Notes: generated by a model from the letters alone, not told the origin. 43,086 nucleotides of DNA from Terasakiella magnetica (GCA_902729415.1 LR746520.1:100728-143813); one strand, 5' to 3'; counted from the first letter of the stretch, positions 8,568-18,246 are shown. A program made the numbers and translations.

Positions 8568-9815
8568 CTAATCCTCAAGCCTGAACAGCGTCTTCAGCAT
8601 CTTTTCCATGGCCCGCCACTCGGCGCCTTCGGCGGCAACGCCCTTCATCACCTCGGACGGCGCGTGCAGCAGGCGGTTGAGCAGCAGGCGGGTGGCCTCG
8701 GCGGCATCACTGCCCGCCTCGGCCAGTACCACCTCGCGGCAATCCTCGAAATACTGGCGCAGCGCTACGATGGCGGGCACGGCGGCACGGGCGGCGCGGC
8801 CTTTGAGAAACGACAGCGCCTCGGTCTCGACGATGGCCCGCGCGGCGCGGGCTGCGGTCTCGCGGGTGGCGCGCCCCTCCAGGGCCACTTTCTCCAGATC
8901 AACCAGATCGTAAAGAAAAGCGTTGTCGACCCGGTTGACCGCCGCCTCGACATCGCCGGGAATACCCGTATCCACCAGGAAGATGGGCTTGCGGCGACGC
9001 TTCTTCAGGGCATGAGCTACCTGTTCGGCGGTGACCACCACATTGCGGCCGCCGACACAAGTCAGCACCACGTCGGCAGCGGCCAGCCCCTCTTTCAGAT
9101 CGGCGAAGGGCAGCACATGGCAGTTGAGCGATTTGGCCACCGCCTCGGCACGGGCCTCACGCGGGGCGGTGACGGTCAATTCCTTCAACCCCGCGGCCAG
9201 CAGGCTTTCGGCCACCAGTTCGCCCATTTCGCCGGTGCCCACCAACAGCGCCTGACACCGCCCGAGGTCGCCATGGAGATCGCGGGCGATTTGGACCGCG
9301 GCAGCGGCGATGCTGACCGGACCTTCGCCAATGGCGGTCTCGCTGCGCACCTGTTTTGAAACGGCAAAGGCGGCCTGAAGAAAGGCATCCAGTTCGCTTC
9401 CCAGAGTTCCTGCTTCCCGCGCCAGCCGATGGGCGGCCTTGACCTGGCCCGCCACGTGAGGCTCGCCGATCACCAGCGAATCCAGCGACGAAGCCACGGT
9501 AAAGCCGTGCCGTACCGCTTCACCGCCGGTCAGGGTATAAAGATGCGGTGTCAGGGCGGCAGGCGCCAGATTGACCCGCTCGGCCATGGCCTCGCCCACC
9601 AGACGGACGACGCGGGCGACATCATGGTCGCTGCTCCACACCTCCACCCGGTCGCAGGTGGACAGAACCAGCGCCTCGGCCACGCCCGACCGCTTCAGCT
9701 TTTCCAGAAAGGCGGGGGCGGTGGCGTCATCCACGAACAGCGCATCGCGCAACGACAGCGACGCCGACTTGTGGTTGGCGCCGACAATCACCAGACGATG
9801 CGCGGAGGTGGCCAC
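8568..9815 (-). CDS. hemA: Glutamyl-tRNA reductase
   Basis: First committed step of C5-pathway tetrapyrrole synthesis: reduces Glu-tRNA to glutamate-1-semialdehyde with NADPH. About 415 residues. The N-terminal catalytic domain contains the nucleophile Cys54 in LSTCDRVEVW, then an NADPH-binding domain (LLVGTGEMGELVAESL) and a C-terminal helical dimerisation domain. The frame extends upstream into hisS, but the family starts at ATSAHRLVIVGANHKS; the GTG at 9815, with GGGAGC ahead of it, gives the expected length. It starts 11 bases after hisS. Using the C5 route instead of ALA synthase is notable for an alphaproteobacterium, though known in Rhodospirillales; whether an ALA synthase also exists cannot be seen here. 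Confidence 0.93.
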   Translation of the reverse strand: MATSAHRLVIVGANHKSASLSLRDALFVDDATAPAFLEKLKRSGVAEALVLSTCDRVEVWSSDHDVARVVRLVGEAMAERVNLAPAALTPHLYTLTGGEAVRHGFTVASSLDSLVIGEPHVAGQVKAAHRLAREAGTLGSELDAFLQAAFAVSKQVRSETAIGEGPVSIAAAAVQIARDLHGDLGRCQALLVGTGEMGELVAESLLAAGLKELTVTAPREARAEAVAKSLNCHVLPFADLKEGLAAADVVLTCVGGRNVVVTAEQVAHALKKRRRKPIFLVDTGIPGDVEAAVNRVDNAFLYDLVDLEKVALEGRATRETAARAARAIVETEALSFLKGRAARAAVPAIVALRQYFEDCREVVLAEAGSDAAEATRLLLNRLLHAPSEVMKGVAAEGAEWRAMEKMLKTLFRLED

Positions 9816-9826
9816 CGCTCCCGGCT

Positions 9827-11065
9827 CTAAACCAGACGGCCGAAGTGTTCCTCCAGCATCGCCAGCGGCACCTCGTCCTGTAGACCGGTATCCAGGTCGC
9901 GGATGGTGACGGCGTTGCGCGCGCCTTCCTCCTCGCCCAGAATGACGGCAAAGCGCGCATTGGCCTTGTTGGCCCGCGCCATCCGCTTCTTCATGTTGCC
10001 GGAAAATCCCATATCCACCACCATTCCGGCGCGGCGCAGGCGCTCGGCCACCGCCACGGCGGCGAGATCGTCGCCCATGGGAATGATCGAAATAGGACGA
10101 AGGGCGGAAGGCACCGCCTCCACCAGCATGGACAGACGCTCGACCCCGGCGGCCCAACCGATGCCGGGAGTGCGGGGACCGCCCATCTGGGCAATCAACT
10201 CGTCATAACGGCCGCCGGCCAGTACCGTGCCCTGGGCGCCAAGCGCCGTGGTGGTGAACTCAAAGGCGGTATGGCAGTAGTAATCCAGGCCGCGTACCAA
10301 ACGGGGATTGGTGATAAAGGGAATCCCCAGACGGGCCAGACCGCTGGTCACCTGCTCGAAAAACTCACGGGCGGCAGGTGTCAGGGACTCGCCCATGGGC
10401 GGCGCATTCTCGACGATGCGGCGGTCACCCTCGTCCTTGGAATCCAGTACCCTGAGCGGATTGCGGTCGAGGCGGTTGCGGCTGTCCTCGCTCAACGCGC
10501 TGCGGAATTCGGACAGATAGGCTGTCAGGGTATTGCGATAGGCCAGACGGCTTTCGCTGTCGCCCAGGGTGTTGATCTCCAGCCGGACCTTGCCACCCAG
10601 GCCCAGTTCGGACAGCACCCGCCACGCCAGGGCGATGACCTCGACATCGGCCACCGGGCTTTCGACCCCCAGCAACTCGACACCGACCTGATGGAACTGG
10701 CGCAGGCGGCCCTTCTGCGGCCGCTCGTGCCGGAACATGGGGCCGCGATAGAACAGCTTCAGCGGCAAGGACTGAGCCAAGCCGTTGGAAATAAACGCTC
10801 GCGCCACCCCCGCCGTTCCTTCCGGCCGCAAGGTGATGGATTCGCCCGAGCGGTCGGTGAAGGTGTACATCTCCTTGGTCACCACATCGGAGGTGTCGCC
10901 CAAGGTGCGGGAGAACACGTCGGTGAACTCGAAGATCGGGGTGACGATCTCGCCATACCCATAGCGGCGGGCGGCGGCGAACGCCGTCTCTTCCACCCAG
11001 CGGTGACGCATGGATTCATCGGGCAGCAGGTCATGGGTGCCGCGGACGGGTTGCAGACTGGACAA
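9827..11065 (-). CDS. hisS: Histidyl-tRNA synthetase
   Basis: A 412-residue class II aminoacyl-tRNA synthetase that charges tRNA-His. Visible motifs are the N-terminal PVRGTHDLLPDE, motif 2 (FRHERPQKGRLRQFHQVGVE), the histidine-specific blocks GLDYYCHTAFEF and GGRYDELI, and a C-terminal anticodon-binding domain. The ATG lies three bases after the ispG stop. Length is normal and no defect is seen. Confidence 0.96.
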   Translation of the reverse strand: MSSLQPVRGTHDLLPDESMRHRWVEETAFAAARRYGYGEIVTPIFEFTDVFSRTLGDTSDVVTKEMYTFTDRSGESITLRPEGTAGVARAFISNGLAQSLPLKLFYRGPMFRHERPQKGRLRQFHQVGVELLGVESPVADVEVIALAWRVLSELGLGGKVRLEINTLGDSESRLAYRNTLTAYLSEFRSALSEDSRNRLDRNPLRVLDSKDEGDRRIVENAPPMGESLTPAAREFFEQVTSGLARLGIPFITNPRLVRGLDYYCHTAFEFTTTALGAQGTVLAGGRYDELIAQMGGPRTPGIGWAAGVERLSMLVEAVPSALRPISIIPMGDDLAAVAVAERLRRAGMVVDMGFSGNMKKRMARANKANARFAVILGEEEGARNAVTIRDLDTGLQDEVPLAMLEEHFGRLV

Positions 11066-11068
11066 GGC

Positions 11069-12181
11069 TTACGCTTCCTTCTGCTTAGCGGCTTCGATCT
11101 CGGCGGCACGCGTCTCCACCAGGTCAACGATGTGATCGACCATGCTGGTGCCGCCGATATTGTGGTCGGGATTACCGCCCACATAGACCTTGTGCATGTC
11201 GCCGCCGCCGCCGGTGACGCCGACCATGGTTTCGCGGGCCTCGCCCGGACCGTTGACCACGCAGCCGATGATGGACAGCGTCACCGGGGTACGGATATGC
11301 GACAGCCGCTTTTCCAGCGCTTCCACCGTCTGGATGACGTTGAAGCCCTGACGGGCGCAAGACGGGCACGACACGATACGGACGCCGCGATGGCGCAGGT
11401 CCAGCGATTTCAGCATCTCGAAGCCGACCTTGACCTCTTCCACCACGTCGGCCGACAGCGACACCCGCAGCGTGTCACCGATGCCGCCCCACAGCAGGTT
11501 GCCCATGCCGATGGACGACTTGACGGTGCCGCCGATCAGACCGCCCGCTTCGGTGATGCCGAGATGAAGCGGATAGTCGCAGGCCTCGGCCAGGCCCTGA
11601 TAGGCAGCAACAGCCAGAAACACATCAGAAGCTTTGACGCTGATCTTGAACTCGAAGAAATCGTTGTCTTCAAGGATCTTGGCGTGCTCCAGCGCGCTTT
11701 GCACCAGGGCCTCGGGGCAGGGCTCGCCGAACTTCTCCAGCAGATGCTTTTCCAGCGATCCGGCATTGACGCCGATGCGCATGGAGCAATTATGGTCCTT
11801 GGCGGCCTTGACCACTTCGCGCACCCGGTCGGCCGAGCCGATATTGCCGGGATTGATGCGCAGACACGCGGCTCCGGCCTCGGCGGCCTCGATGGCGCGC
11901 TTATAGTGGAAGTGGATATCGGCGACGATGGGCACCGGCGAGCCCTTGACGATGGCTTTGAGCGCCGCCGTCGAGTCTTCGTCAGGACACGACACCCGCA
12001 CGATATCGGCGCCGGCGTCAGCGGCGCGGATGATCTGATCCAGCGTGCCTTTGACGTCGGTGGTGAGCGAGTTGGTCATGGTCTGCACCGAGATAGGTGC
12101 ATCGCCGCCAACGGCCACGGGGCCGACATGGATTTGCCGGGATTTGCGCCGGGAGATTTCGCGGTAGGGCCGCAGGCTCAT
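11069..12181 (-). CDS. ispG: 4-hydroxy-3-methylbut-2-enyl diphosphate synthase (flavodoxin/ferredoxin)
   Basis: Penultimate MEP-pathway enzyme, converting MEcPP to HMBPP with a [4Fe-4S] cluster. About 370 residues. The N-terminal half is a TIM barrel ([40 protein letters not shown]). The C-terminal half holds the cluster cysteines in SCPSCARQG and the motif GCVVNGPGE. The frame is open to 12211, but MSLRPYREI at 12181 is the natural start, with TGAGAG upstream. IspH, the next enzyme, is at 21677-22639. Placement downstream of rodZ resembles the rodZ-ispG-hisS order in E. coli. Confidence 0.95.
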   Translation of the reverse strand: MSLRPYREISRRKSRQIHVGPVAVGGDAPISVQTMTNSLTTDVKGTLDQIIRAADAGADIVRVSCPDEDSTAALKAIVKGSPVPIVADIHFHYKRAIEAAEAGAACLRINPGNIGSADRVREVVKAAKDHNCSMRIGVNAGSLEKHLLEKFGEPCPEALVQSALEHAKILEDNDFFEFKISVKASDVFLAVAAYQGLAEACDYPLHLGITEAGGLIGGTVKSSIGMGNLLWGGIGDTLRVSLSADVVEEVKVGFEMLKSLDLRHRGVRIVSCPSCARQGFNVIQTVEALEKRLSHIRTPVTLSIIGCVVNGPGEARETMVGVTGGGGDMHKVYVGGNPDHNIGGTSMVDHIVDLVETRAAEIEAAKQKEA

Positions 12182-12213
12182 GGGATCGCTCTCACTGGGA
12201 GTCCAAAACACTC

Positions 12214-12240
12214 TTCCACCCGCCTGTCAGGCCGGTGGAA
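12214..12240 (-). terminator. Hairpin in the rodZ-ispG gap
   Basis: TTCCACC pairs with GGTGGAA (7 bp), then one mismatch, then four more pairs closed by a three-base loop. In the minus-strand transcript it is followed by GAGTGTTTTGG, a weak T-rich tail. It sits in the 123-base gap after the rodZ stop and 32 bases before the ispG start, so it may partly end rodZ transcripts, or act as a processing or attenuation hairpin ahead of ispG. Confidence 0.4.
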
Positions 12241-12304
12241 ACCACGGGTTATAGCGCATTTCAACGCGGATCAGGAAGCCGCATGCGTATAACCCCCATG
12301 CACG

Positions 12305-13573
12305 TCAGCCTCCCGACAACAGCTTGTCGGGGTCGAGACGGATATCGCGGCGGACCTGACCGGTGGCGCCAAGGGCGGGAGCCTTGCGCCCATCCACCGT
12401 CACCTCCAGTGATCCGGCATTGCCCACCATCAGATTGAGACCAGGGCGGTTGGGGACACGATAGCTGTCGCCACGGCGCAGCAACCGCGACACCAGCAGC
12501 GATCCGTCCATCTCGCGCACCTGGACCCAACAATCGTCGCCAGTGGCCTTGAGGGTCACGCGGGCATCGGTGTGTTCCGTCCCAAAAACGCGGCCATCAG
12601 CAGCGGGAGAGGCATCGGCCTTGGGAGGCTCAACCTTGGGAGGCTCGGCCTTGGGAGGCTCAACCTTCGGCGGCTCGGCCTTGGGAGGCTCAACCTTGGG
12701 CGGCTCGGCCTTCGGTGGCTCGGCCTTCGGTGGCTCGGCCTTGGGAGGCTCAACCTTGGGCGGCTCGGCCTTCGGCGGCTCAACCTTCGGCGGTTCGGGG
12801 GCGGGCTGCATCTGGGCCGGAGGGGGCGCCGCCGGATGTTTGTCATCTTCGGTCTCGGGCGGCGGCACCACCTCTTCCCGGACTCTGGCCACCTCCTCGC
12901 CGGGCTTGCCGGGTTCGGAGGGCGACGGCTTGCTGTCGCCGGTCAGCGCCGCCTGACGGTTCAGAACGCTGGATAGGCGGTCCGGCAGCGGCGGTACCAT
13001 CTCGGCGACCTTGGACTCCCGAGTAGACAGCAGGTACCAACCGCCATAGGCGAAAGCTGCCAGAATAAGACCGAGAAAAATCACCGCACCGCCGGGAATA
13101 CGGCCTTCCGTAACCGGCGAGGGAAAGGACAGCTCGGCCTTGGCGGCAAAGCCACCCGCACCTTCCTGCCGGAAGCGGCGGGTCAGCTCCTCACTGTCGA
13201 GATCCAGATATTCGGCGTAGGTCCGCAAGAAGCCCGCGGCATAGGTACCGCCGGGAAGGTCGCAATGACGTCCCTCTTCCAAAGCTTCCAGGAAGGGCTG
13301 GCGGATGCGCAGGTGCTTGGCGCATTCGAGGAGAGTCTTGCCTCGCGCCTCACGGGCGGCGCGCAACGAGGCGCCGACGCCCGACGAAAGGAAGGCTGCG
13401 GGCTCGGGAGCCGGAATGGGCTCGGAAACCATGACCGGCACCGGAACGGGTTCGGGAGCCGGAACCGGTTCGGAAATCGGGGCCATATCAGCCACAGGCG
13501 TGGGCACAACCTCAGCGGCGGCTTCGGCGGCAACCGGAATCTCGGACTTTTCGTCAGGAGTGGTGGTGTCCAC
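12305..13573 (-). CDS. rodZ: RodZ-type cytoskeletal/shape protein (HTH, one membrane span, DUF4115)
   Basis: 422 residues from GTG 13573. A Pro/Glu-rich N-terminal stretch (1-60) precedes an Xre-like helix-turn-helix (about 66-135: GVGASLRAAREARGKTL, then GGTYAAGFLRTYAEYLDLD). A single membrane span follows (about 165-182: GAVIFLGLILAAFAYGGW), then a low-complexity periplasmic linker with a PPKxE repeat (261-320) and a C-terminal DUF4115 beta domain (about 325-415). In E. coli RodZ binds MreB through the cytoplasmic domain and supports rod shape. The helix-turn-helix is a protein-binding module in this family rather than a classical regulator. The N-terminal Pro-rich extension and long linker are unusual compared with E. 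coli RodZ. The ispG neighbour supports the call. Confidence 0.88.
   Translation of the reverse strand: MDTTTPDEKSEIPVAAEAAAEVVPTPVADMAPISEPVPAPEPVPVPVMVSEPIPAPEPAAFLSSGVGASLRAAREARGKTLLECAKHLRIRQPFLEALEEGRHCDLPGGTYAAGFLRTYAEYLDLDSEELTRRFRQEGAGGFAAKAELSFPSPVTEGRIPGGAVIFLGLILAAFAYGGWYLLSTRESKVAEMVPPLPDRLSSVLNRQAALTGDSKPSPSEPGKPGEEVARVREEVVPPPETEDDKHPAAPPPAQMQPAPEPPKVEPPKAEPPKVEPPKAEPPKAEPPKAEPPKVEPPKAEPPKVEPPKAEPPKVEPPKADASPAADGRVFGTEHTDARVTLKATGDDCWVQVREMDGSLLVSRLLRRGDSYRVPNRPGLNLMVGNAGSLEVTVDGRKAPALGATGQVRRDIRLDPDKLLSGG
12614..12793. repeat. 15-bp minisatellite coding for the RodZ linker
   Basis: Twelve tandem 15-base units, each coding on the minus strand for PPKAE or PPKVE (the last is PPKAD), give a 60-residue periplasmic spacer. 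A and V alternate irregularly, and the codon choices differ slightly between units, as expected after repeated unequal exchange or slippage. Change by whole units would lengthen or shorten the linker in frame. Confidence 0.93.
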
Positions 13574-13664
13574 GGCGAGCGAACCTTTTCGTCAAGCGGG
13601 GGAAACATCCCCTGCGGGCGATACTGATGTAGCAAATGGTGACAAACCGAGGCAAGTCCGGGGG

Positions 13665-15932
13665 CTACAAAGTCACCCCATGGTCGATGGCAAAACTCTT
13701 CAACTTGCTGCGCAGACTATGATCAGGCAAGTCCATGATCGTATCGAGATAGGCTCGTAACGCCCCGATGTCGAGGCTGCGCACCATGGTCTTGACCGGA
13801 CCGATAGACGGCGCCGACAGCGACAGATTGCGAATACCGACCCCCAGCAACGCCATGGCCTCCAGCGGCCGCCCCGCCATCTCGCCGCAGACCGACAGCG
13901 ATACGCCCGCGGCATCGCATTGGGCGGCGACGCGCTTCATGAAGGTCAGCATGGCAGGGGCCAGCGGGTCATAGCGTTCGGCGATGCGGGGATTACCGCG
14001 ATCCACCGCGAACAGGAATTGGGTCAGATCGTTGGAGCCGATGGAAACGAAATCCACATGGGGCAACAGCGCCTCCATCTGGAAGGCCAGGGCAGGAACC
14101 TCCAGCATGGTGCCCACCAGCAACTTGGAGGGCAGCGGATTCCCGGCGGCGCGTTCGTGCTCGACCTCGATATCGAAGATACGCCGAGCCTGAAGCAGCT
14201 CCGACACCTCGGCAATCATGGGAAACATCACCCGCAGTTCGCGCCCGTCGGCGGCCCGCAGCAGGGCGCGCAGCTGGTGGCGCATCACTGCCGGACGATC
14301 CAGGGTGATGCGGATCGAGCGCCAGCCCAGCGCCGGATTATCCTCGTCGTAAGGGTTCCAGTAGGGCAGCACCTTGTCGCCACCGACATCGAGGGTGCGA
14401 AACACCACCGGCTTGCCGTCGGCCTGATCAATGATCTTGCGGTACAGCAGGGTCTGCGCCGCCACATCGGGCAGGCTGGAGCGGGCCATGAACGGCAGTT
14501 CGGTACGATAAAGCCCGATGCCGTCGGCCCCCGAAGCGTGCAGATGCTGTAAATCCAGCAGTAGACCGGCATTCATGTGGATGCCGATCTTGATGCCTTC
14601 GCAGGTGACTGCGGGCAGATCGCGCAAACGGGCATAGACCGCCAGACGCTGCTGACGCTGGCCCATGGCATCCATGAAGCTTTCGCGGATGTCGTCGGGC
14701 GGGCGGATGAAGACCTGGCCGTTATCGCCGTCGCAGATGACCTGATCCAGCGGCTCGATCTTGTCGAGCACGTCCTTGACCCTGCCCACCACCGGAATAT
14801 CCAGCGCGCGGGCAACAATGGCCACATGGGCGGTGGCGGACCCTTCCTCCAGCACCAGACCGCGGAGGCGCTTGGGGTCGTAATCGAACAGCTCCATCGG
14901 CCCCAGATTGCGGCCGATAAGGATGGCTGCCTCGGGCAGGTCACCCTTGGCGGCGTCGGAATCGCCGCCCGACAGGTACTGCAACAGCCGGTTGGCCAGA
15001 TCCTCGAAATCGTGCATGCGCTCGCGCAGGTACGGATCGGTGATCTGACTCATGCGGGCGCGGGTGTCGTCGTGGACCTTCTGCACCGCCGCTTCGGCGG
15101 TCAGGCCGGTCATGATGGCCTCGCTGATGCGGTTCAGCCAGCCCTTGTCCTCGGCGAACATGCGGTAGGTCTCAAGCACGTCGCGGTGCTCGCCGTCGCG
15201 CATCTCTGGCCGCGAGAACAGCTCTTCCAGCGAGTTCTTGATGGCCGTCAGCGCCTTCTTCAGGCGCTCCAACTCCACATCCGGATCTTCGGCCACCAGA
15301 CGGCGGATGGTGATGCGCGGACGATGCAGCACCGCCACACCCAGCCCAACACCGGCATTAAAGCGCACACCTTCAAGGCGCAGCGGCAACAGCGCGTTGC
15401 CATCCACCGGCACCAGTTCCTCGCGCCGGACCAATTCGCCCGAGGTTATCAACTCGGCCAGCACCATGGCGACGGTTTCGAGGGTCTCGATCTCCTCGTC
15501 GGTGTAATGGCGCATGGTGCGGTTCTGCACCACCAAGACACCGACCACGCGCGAACCGCGGATGATGGGCACGCCCATCAGCGAGTGGAAAATCTCTTCG
15601 CCAGTTTCCGGACGATAGGCGAAATTGGGGTGGGATTGGGCATCGGCCAGGGCCAGTGGCCGGGCATGGGCGGCGATATCGCCCACCAGACCTTCGCCGA
15701 CCCGCAGCCGGGTCTTGTGGACCGCATCCTTCTTCAGGCCTTCGGTAGCGAACAGCTCCAGCACCTCGCCCGCGCGCATCACATAGCACGAGCACACCTC
15801 GGCCACCATGTCGGCAGCAATCAGGGTGACGACCTTGTCCAGGCGTTCCTGCGGCGAACCGCTGCCGGCCATGACGTCGCGCAGCCGTCCCAACAGCCGC
15901 CGCGACACCGAGGTGTTATTGGCGGTCAGCAC
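13665..15932 (-). CDS. ptsP: PEP-protein phosphotransferase PtsP (EI-Ntr)
   Basis: About 755 residues. An N-terminal GAF domain (about 20-165) is followed by the PTS enzyme I domains: the swivelling domain with phospho-histidine 369 (GSATAHVAIVARALDIPVVG) and a PEP-binding barrel (RTELPFMAR, VSIGSNDLTQFLFAVDRGN, SVCGEMAGRP). It starts the nitrogen PTS by taking phosphate from PEP and passing it to NPr; in other proteobacteria the GAF domain senses glutamine. The frame opens at ATG 15947, but GGGGAGG directly after that ATG is an ideal ribosome-binding site for GTG 15932 (VLTANNTSVS), which I prefer. The next plausible upstream start is 15947. No NPr or EIIA-Ntr gene is in the window. Confidence 0.92.
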   Translation of the reverse strand: MLTANNTSVSRRLLGRLRDVMAGSGSPQERLDKVVTLIAADMVAEVCSCYVMRAGEVLELFATEGLKKDAVHKTRLRVGEGLVGDIAAHARPLALADAQSHPNFAYRPETGEEIFHSLMGVPIIRGSRVVGVLVVQNRTMRHYTDEEIETLETVAMVLAELITSGELVRREELVPVDGNALLPLRLEGVRFNAGVGLGVAVLHRPRITIRRLVAEDPDVELERLKKALTAIKNSLEELFSRPEMRDGEHRDVLETYRMFAEDKGWLNRISEAIMTGLTAEAAVQKVHDDTRARMSQITDPYLRERMHDFEDLANRLLQYLSGGDSDAAKGDLPEAAILIGRNLGPMELFDYDPKRLRGLVLEEGSATAHVAIVARALDIPVVGRVKDVLDKIEPLDQVICDGDNGQVFIRPPDDIRESFMDAMGQRQQRLAVYARLRDLPAVTCEGIKIGIHMNAGLLLDLQHLHASGADGIGLYRTELPFMARSSLPDVAAQTLLYRKIIDQADGKPVVFRTLDVGGDKVLPYWNPYDEDNPALGWRSIRITLDRPAVMRHQLRALLRAADGRELRVMFPMIAEVSELLQARRIFDIEVEHERAAGNPLPSKLLVGTMLEVPALAFQMEALLPHVDFVSIGSNDLTQFLFAVDRGNPRIAERYDPLAPAMLTFMKRVAAQCDAAGVSLSVCGEMAGRPLEAMALLGVGIRNLSLSAPSIGPVKTMVRSLDIGALRAYLDTIMDLPDHSLRSKLKSFAIDHGVTL

Positions 15933-15960
15933 CCCTCGCCTCCCCATAACGGCGCCATGC

Positions 15961-17001
15961 TCAACGTCCCGTGCATACGGATATCGGCCCCTTCCGGCCC
16001 ATCAGTGCAACCAGGGACTGCGTCACCAACTCACCCAGAATCTCGGCGGTGGGTTGCTCGCGCGTCACCATGCCGACGCTTTGGCCCGCCATCAGCGAGC
16101 CATTTTCCACGTCGCCGTCGATGACCGCGCGTTTCAGGGCGCCCGCCCAGAAGTGCTCGATCTGAAGCTGCGCCTCCTTCTGCTCGATCTCACCGGCACG
16201 GAAGCGGGCGATGACCTTGATCTGAAAGTCGGCAAACCGCTTGGTGGCGTTGTTGCCCAAGGCCCGCACCGGAATCACCGGAAATTGTGGATCGACCTGG
16301 ACGCTGGGCACCGCATCACGGGCGGCGGCGCGGATGAACGACGCCTTGAAATTAGGATGGGCAACACATTCGCTGGCGCAGACAAAGCGCGTGCCCAACT
16401 GGCAGCCCGATGCCCCCATCTCCAGGAAGGCCACCACCGCCTCGCCCCGACCGATGCCGCCCGCCACGAATACCGGTACATCCTCGATCACCGGCAGGAT
16501 TTCCTGAGCCAGCACACTGGTGGCAACGGGACCGATATGCCCACCGGCCTCGGTCCCTTCGATCACCAGGGCGTCAACGCCCGAACGCAGCAGCTTCTTC
16601 GCCAGCACCAAGGCGGGGGCGAAGCAGATGACCTTGGCGCCGGTGGCCTTGGCACGGCGGATGGCCGCAGACGGCGGCAGCCCCCCGGCCAGGACGATAT
16701 GGCCCACTCCCATCTCGCCGCAGACGTCGATCAGGGCGTCCAGCTGGGGATGAAGGGTGATGAGGTTGACGCCGAACGGCTTTTGGGTCAGCGCCTGGGT
16801 GGCACGGATTTCCTCGGCCAGAAGATGGGGCGGCATGGAGCCGCACGCCAGCACGCCAAAGCCGCCGCCATTGGAGATGGCGGCAACAAGATGGCGTTCG
16901 GAGATCCACGACATGGCCCCGCCCATGATGGCGTATTCGGTGCCGAGAAACTCGCGGCCCCTGCGCCAAAGATGATCGAGACGCTCGCGCGCGCTATCCA
17001 T
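15961..17001 (-). CDS. Nitronate monooxygenase / FabK-like flavoprotein
   Basis: A 346-residue FMN-dependent TIM-barrel protein of the NMO/2-nitropropane dioxygenase family. Visible blocks are YAIMGGAMSWIS, ISNGGGFGVLACGSM, VICFAP, VIEGTEAGGHIG (the glycine-rich FMN-phosphate region) and FVAGGIGRGEAV. The family includes nitronate monooxygenases and the enoyl-ACP reductase FabK, which sequence reading alone cannot separate; the GTEAGGH block occurs in both. AGGGGA lies five bases before the ATG. It sits between lysC (24 bases away) and ptsP (28 bases), so it is probably in the same transcript, without an evident link to their roles. Confidence 0.8.
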   Translation of the reverse strand: MDSARERLDHLWRRGREFLGTEYAIMGGAMSWISERHLVAAISNGGGFGVLACGSMPPHLLAEEIRATQALTQKPFGVNLITLHPQLDALIDVCGEMGVGHIVLAGGLPPSAAIRRAKATGAKVICFAPALVLAKKLLRSGVDALVIEGTEAGGHIGPVATSVLAQEILPVIEDVPVFVAGGIGRGEAVVAFLEMGASGCQLGTRFVCASECVAHPNFKASFIRAAARDAVPSVQVDPQFPVIPVRALGNNATKRFADFQIKVIARFRAGEIEQKEAQLQIEHFWAGALKRAVIDGDVENGSLMAGQSVGMVTREQPTAEILGELVTQSLVALMGRKGPISVCTGR

Positions 17002-17025
17002 GCAATCCCCTGGTCAAACCCTCGA

Positions 17026-18246
17026 TCAGACGGCGTCGAGACCGTAGGCCGAGTGCAGCGCGCGAAGCGCCAGCTCGGTATACTTTTCCTCGATCAGCAC
17101 GCTGATCTTAATTTCCGAGGTGGAGATCACCTGGATGTTGATACCTTCGCCCGCCAGGGTCTGGAACATTTTCTGGGCGATGCCCGCATGGCTGCGCATG
17201 CCGACGCCGATCACCGACACCTTGACCACGTTGGGGTCGGCGATAAGCTTCTCGAAACCCAGATTGCCCTTATGGTCCTCAAGCACCTTCTTGGCGCGTT
17301 CAATATCGGCGTTGCCAACGGTAAACGTCAGGTCGGTGGACTTGCCGTCCTCGGACACGTTCTGGACGATCATGTCCACATTGACCGCGGCTTCGGCCAA
17401 CGGGCCGAAGATGGCGGCGGCAACACCGGGGCGGTCCGCGACACGCACCAGGGTGATCTTTGCTTCGTCACGGCTATAGGCGATGCCGCTCACCAATTCC
17501 TTTTCCACGATCTCATCCTCATCGCAAACGAGAGTACCGGGCTTGTCTTCGAAGCTCGACAGAACCTGCACGCGCACGCGGTGCTTCATGGCCATCTCGA
17601 CCGAGCGGGTCTGGAGCACCTTGGCGCCGACCGAAGCCAGTTCGAGCATTTCCTCATAGGTGATCTTGTCGAGTTTCTTCGCTTTGGTCACGATCCGGGG
17701 GTCGGTGGTATAGACCCCGTCCACGTCAGTGTAGATGTCGCAGCGATCCGCCTTCAAGGCTGCCGCCAGCGCCACCGCCGAGGTGTCCGAGCCGCCGCGC
17801 CCCAGAGTCGAAATGCGGCCGTCCGGCCCCAATCCCTGGAAGCCCGCCACCACCGCCACCTGACCCTCGCCCATGCGGCGGATCATGTCGGCGGTCTCGA
17901 TGGAGATGATACGGGCCTTGCCGTGCACCCCATCGGTGTGGATGGGAAGCTGCCAGCCGCACCACGACCGGGCCGCAACGCCCAGCTCTTGCAACGCGAT
18001 GGACAACAGCCCCGTCGTCACCTGTTCGCCGGTGGCGACGACGGCGTCGTATTCCCGCGCGTCATGCAGCGGCGCCACCTGACGGCACCACTCCACCAAC
18101 TGGTTGGTGGCGCCCGACATGGCGGAAACCACCACGGCCACTTCATTGCCAGCGTCGACCTCGCGCTTGACGCGCTTTGCGACGTTCTTGATACGATCAA
18201 TATCGCCGACGGAGGTTCCGCCGAATTTCATTACGATACGCGCCAT
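17026..18246 (-). CDS. lysC: Aspartate kinase
   Basis: A 406-residue enzyme that phosphorylates aspartate, the entry to lysine, threonine and methionine synthesis. The N-terminal kinase domain starts with MKFGGTSVG and contains VVSAMSGATN, GRGGSDTSAVALA and YTDVDGVYTTDPR. Two C-terminal ACT domains (about 265-400) give feedback control. It lacks a homoserine dehydrogenase part, so it is monofunctional. It heads the minus-strand run and is divergent from ubiG across a 172-base gap that should hold both promoters. ThrB, a later enzyme of the same pathway, is at 20687-21667. Confidence 0.96.
   Translation of the reverse strand: MARIVMKFGGTSVGDIDRIKNVAKRVKREVDAGNEVAVVVSAMSGATNQLVEWCRQVAPLHDAREYDAVVATGEQVTTGLLSIALQELGVAARSWCGWQLPIHTDGVHGKARIISIETADMIRRMGEGQVAVVAGFQGLGPDGRISTLGRGGSDTSAVALAAALKADRCDIYTDVDGVYTTDPRIVTKAKKLDKITYEEMLELASVGAKVLQTRSVEMAMKHRVRVQVLSSFEDKPGTLVCDEDEIVEKELVSGIAYSRDEAKITLVRVADRPGVAAAIFGPLAEAAVNVDMIVQNVSEDGKSTDLTFTVGNADIERAKKVLEDHKGNLGFEKLIADPNVVKVSVIGVGMRSHAGIAQKMFQTLAGEGINIQVISTSEIKISVLIEEKYTELALRALHSAYGLDAV

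Noticed and set aside
9816..10157. Upstream extension of hemA over hisS
   Set aside because: The extension is Gly/Arg-rich and lacks family similarity; the conserved glutamyl-tRNA reductase start is at 9815.
10271..12292. 673-residue plus-strand open frame opposite hisS and ispG
   Set aside because: Composition is that of a codon-shadow, and both genes on the other strand are certain.
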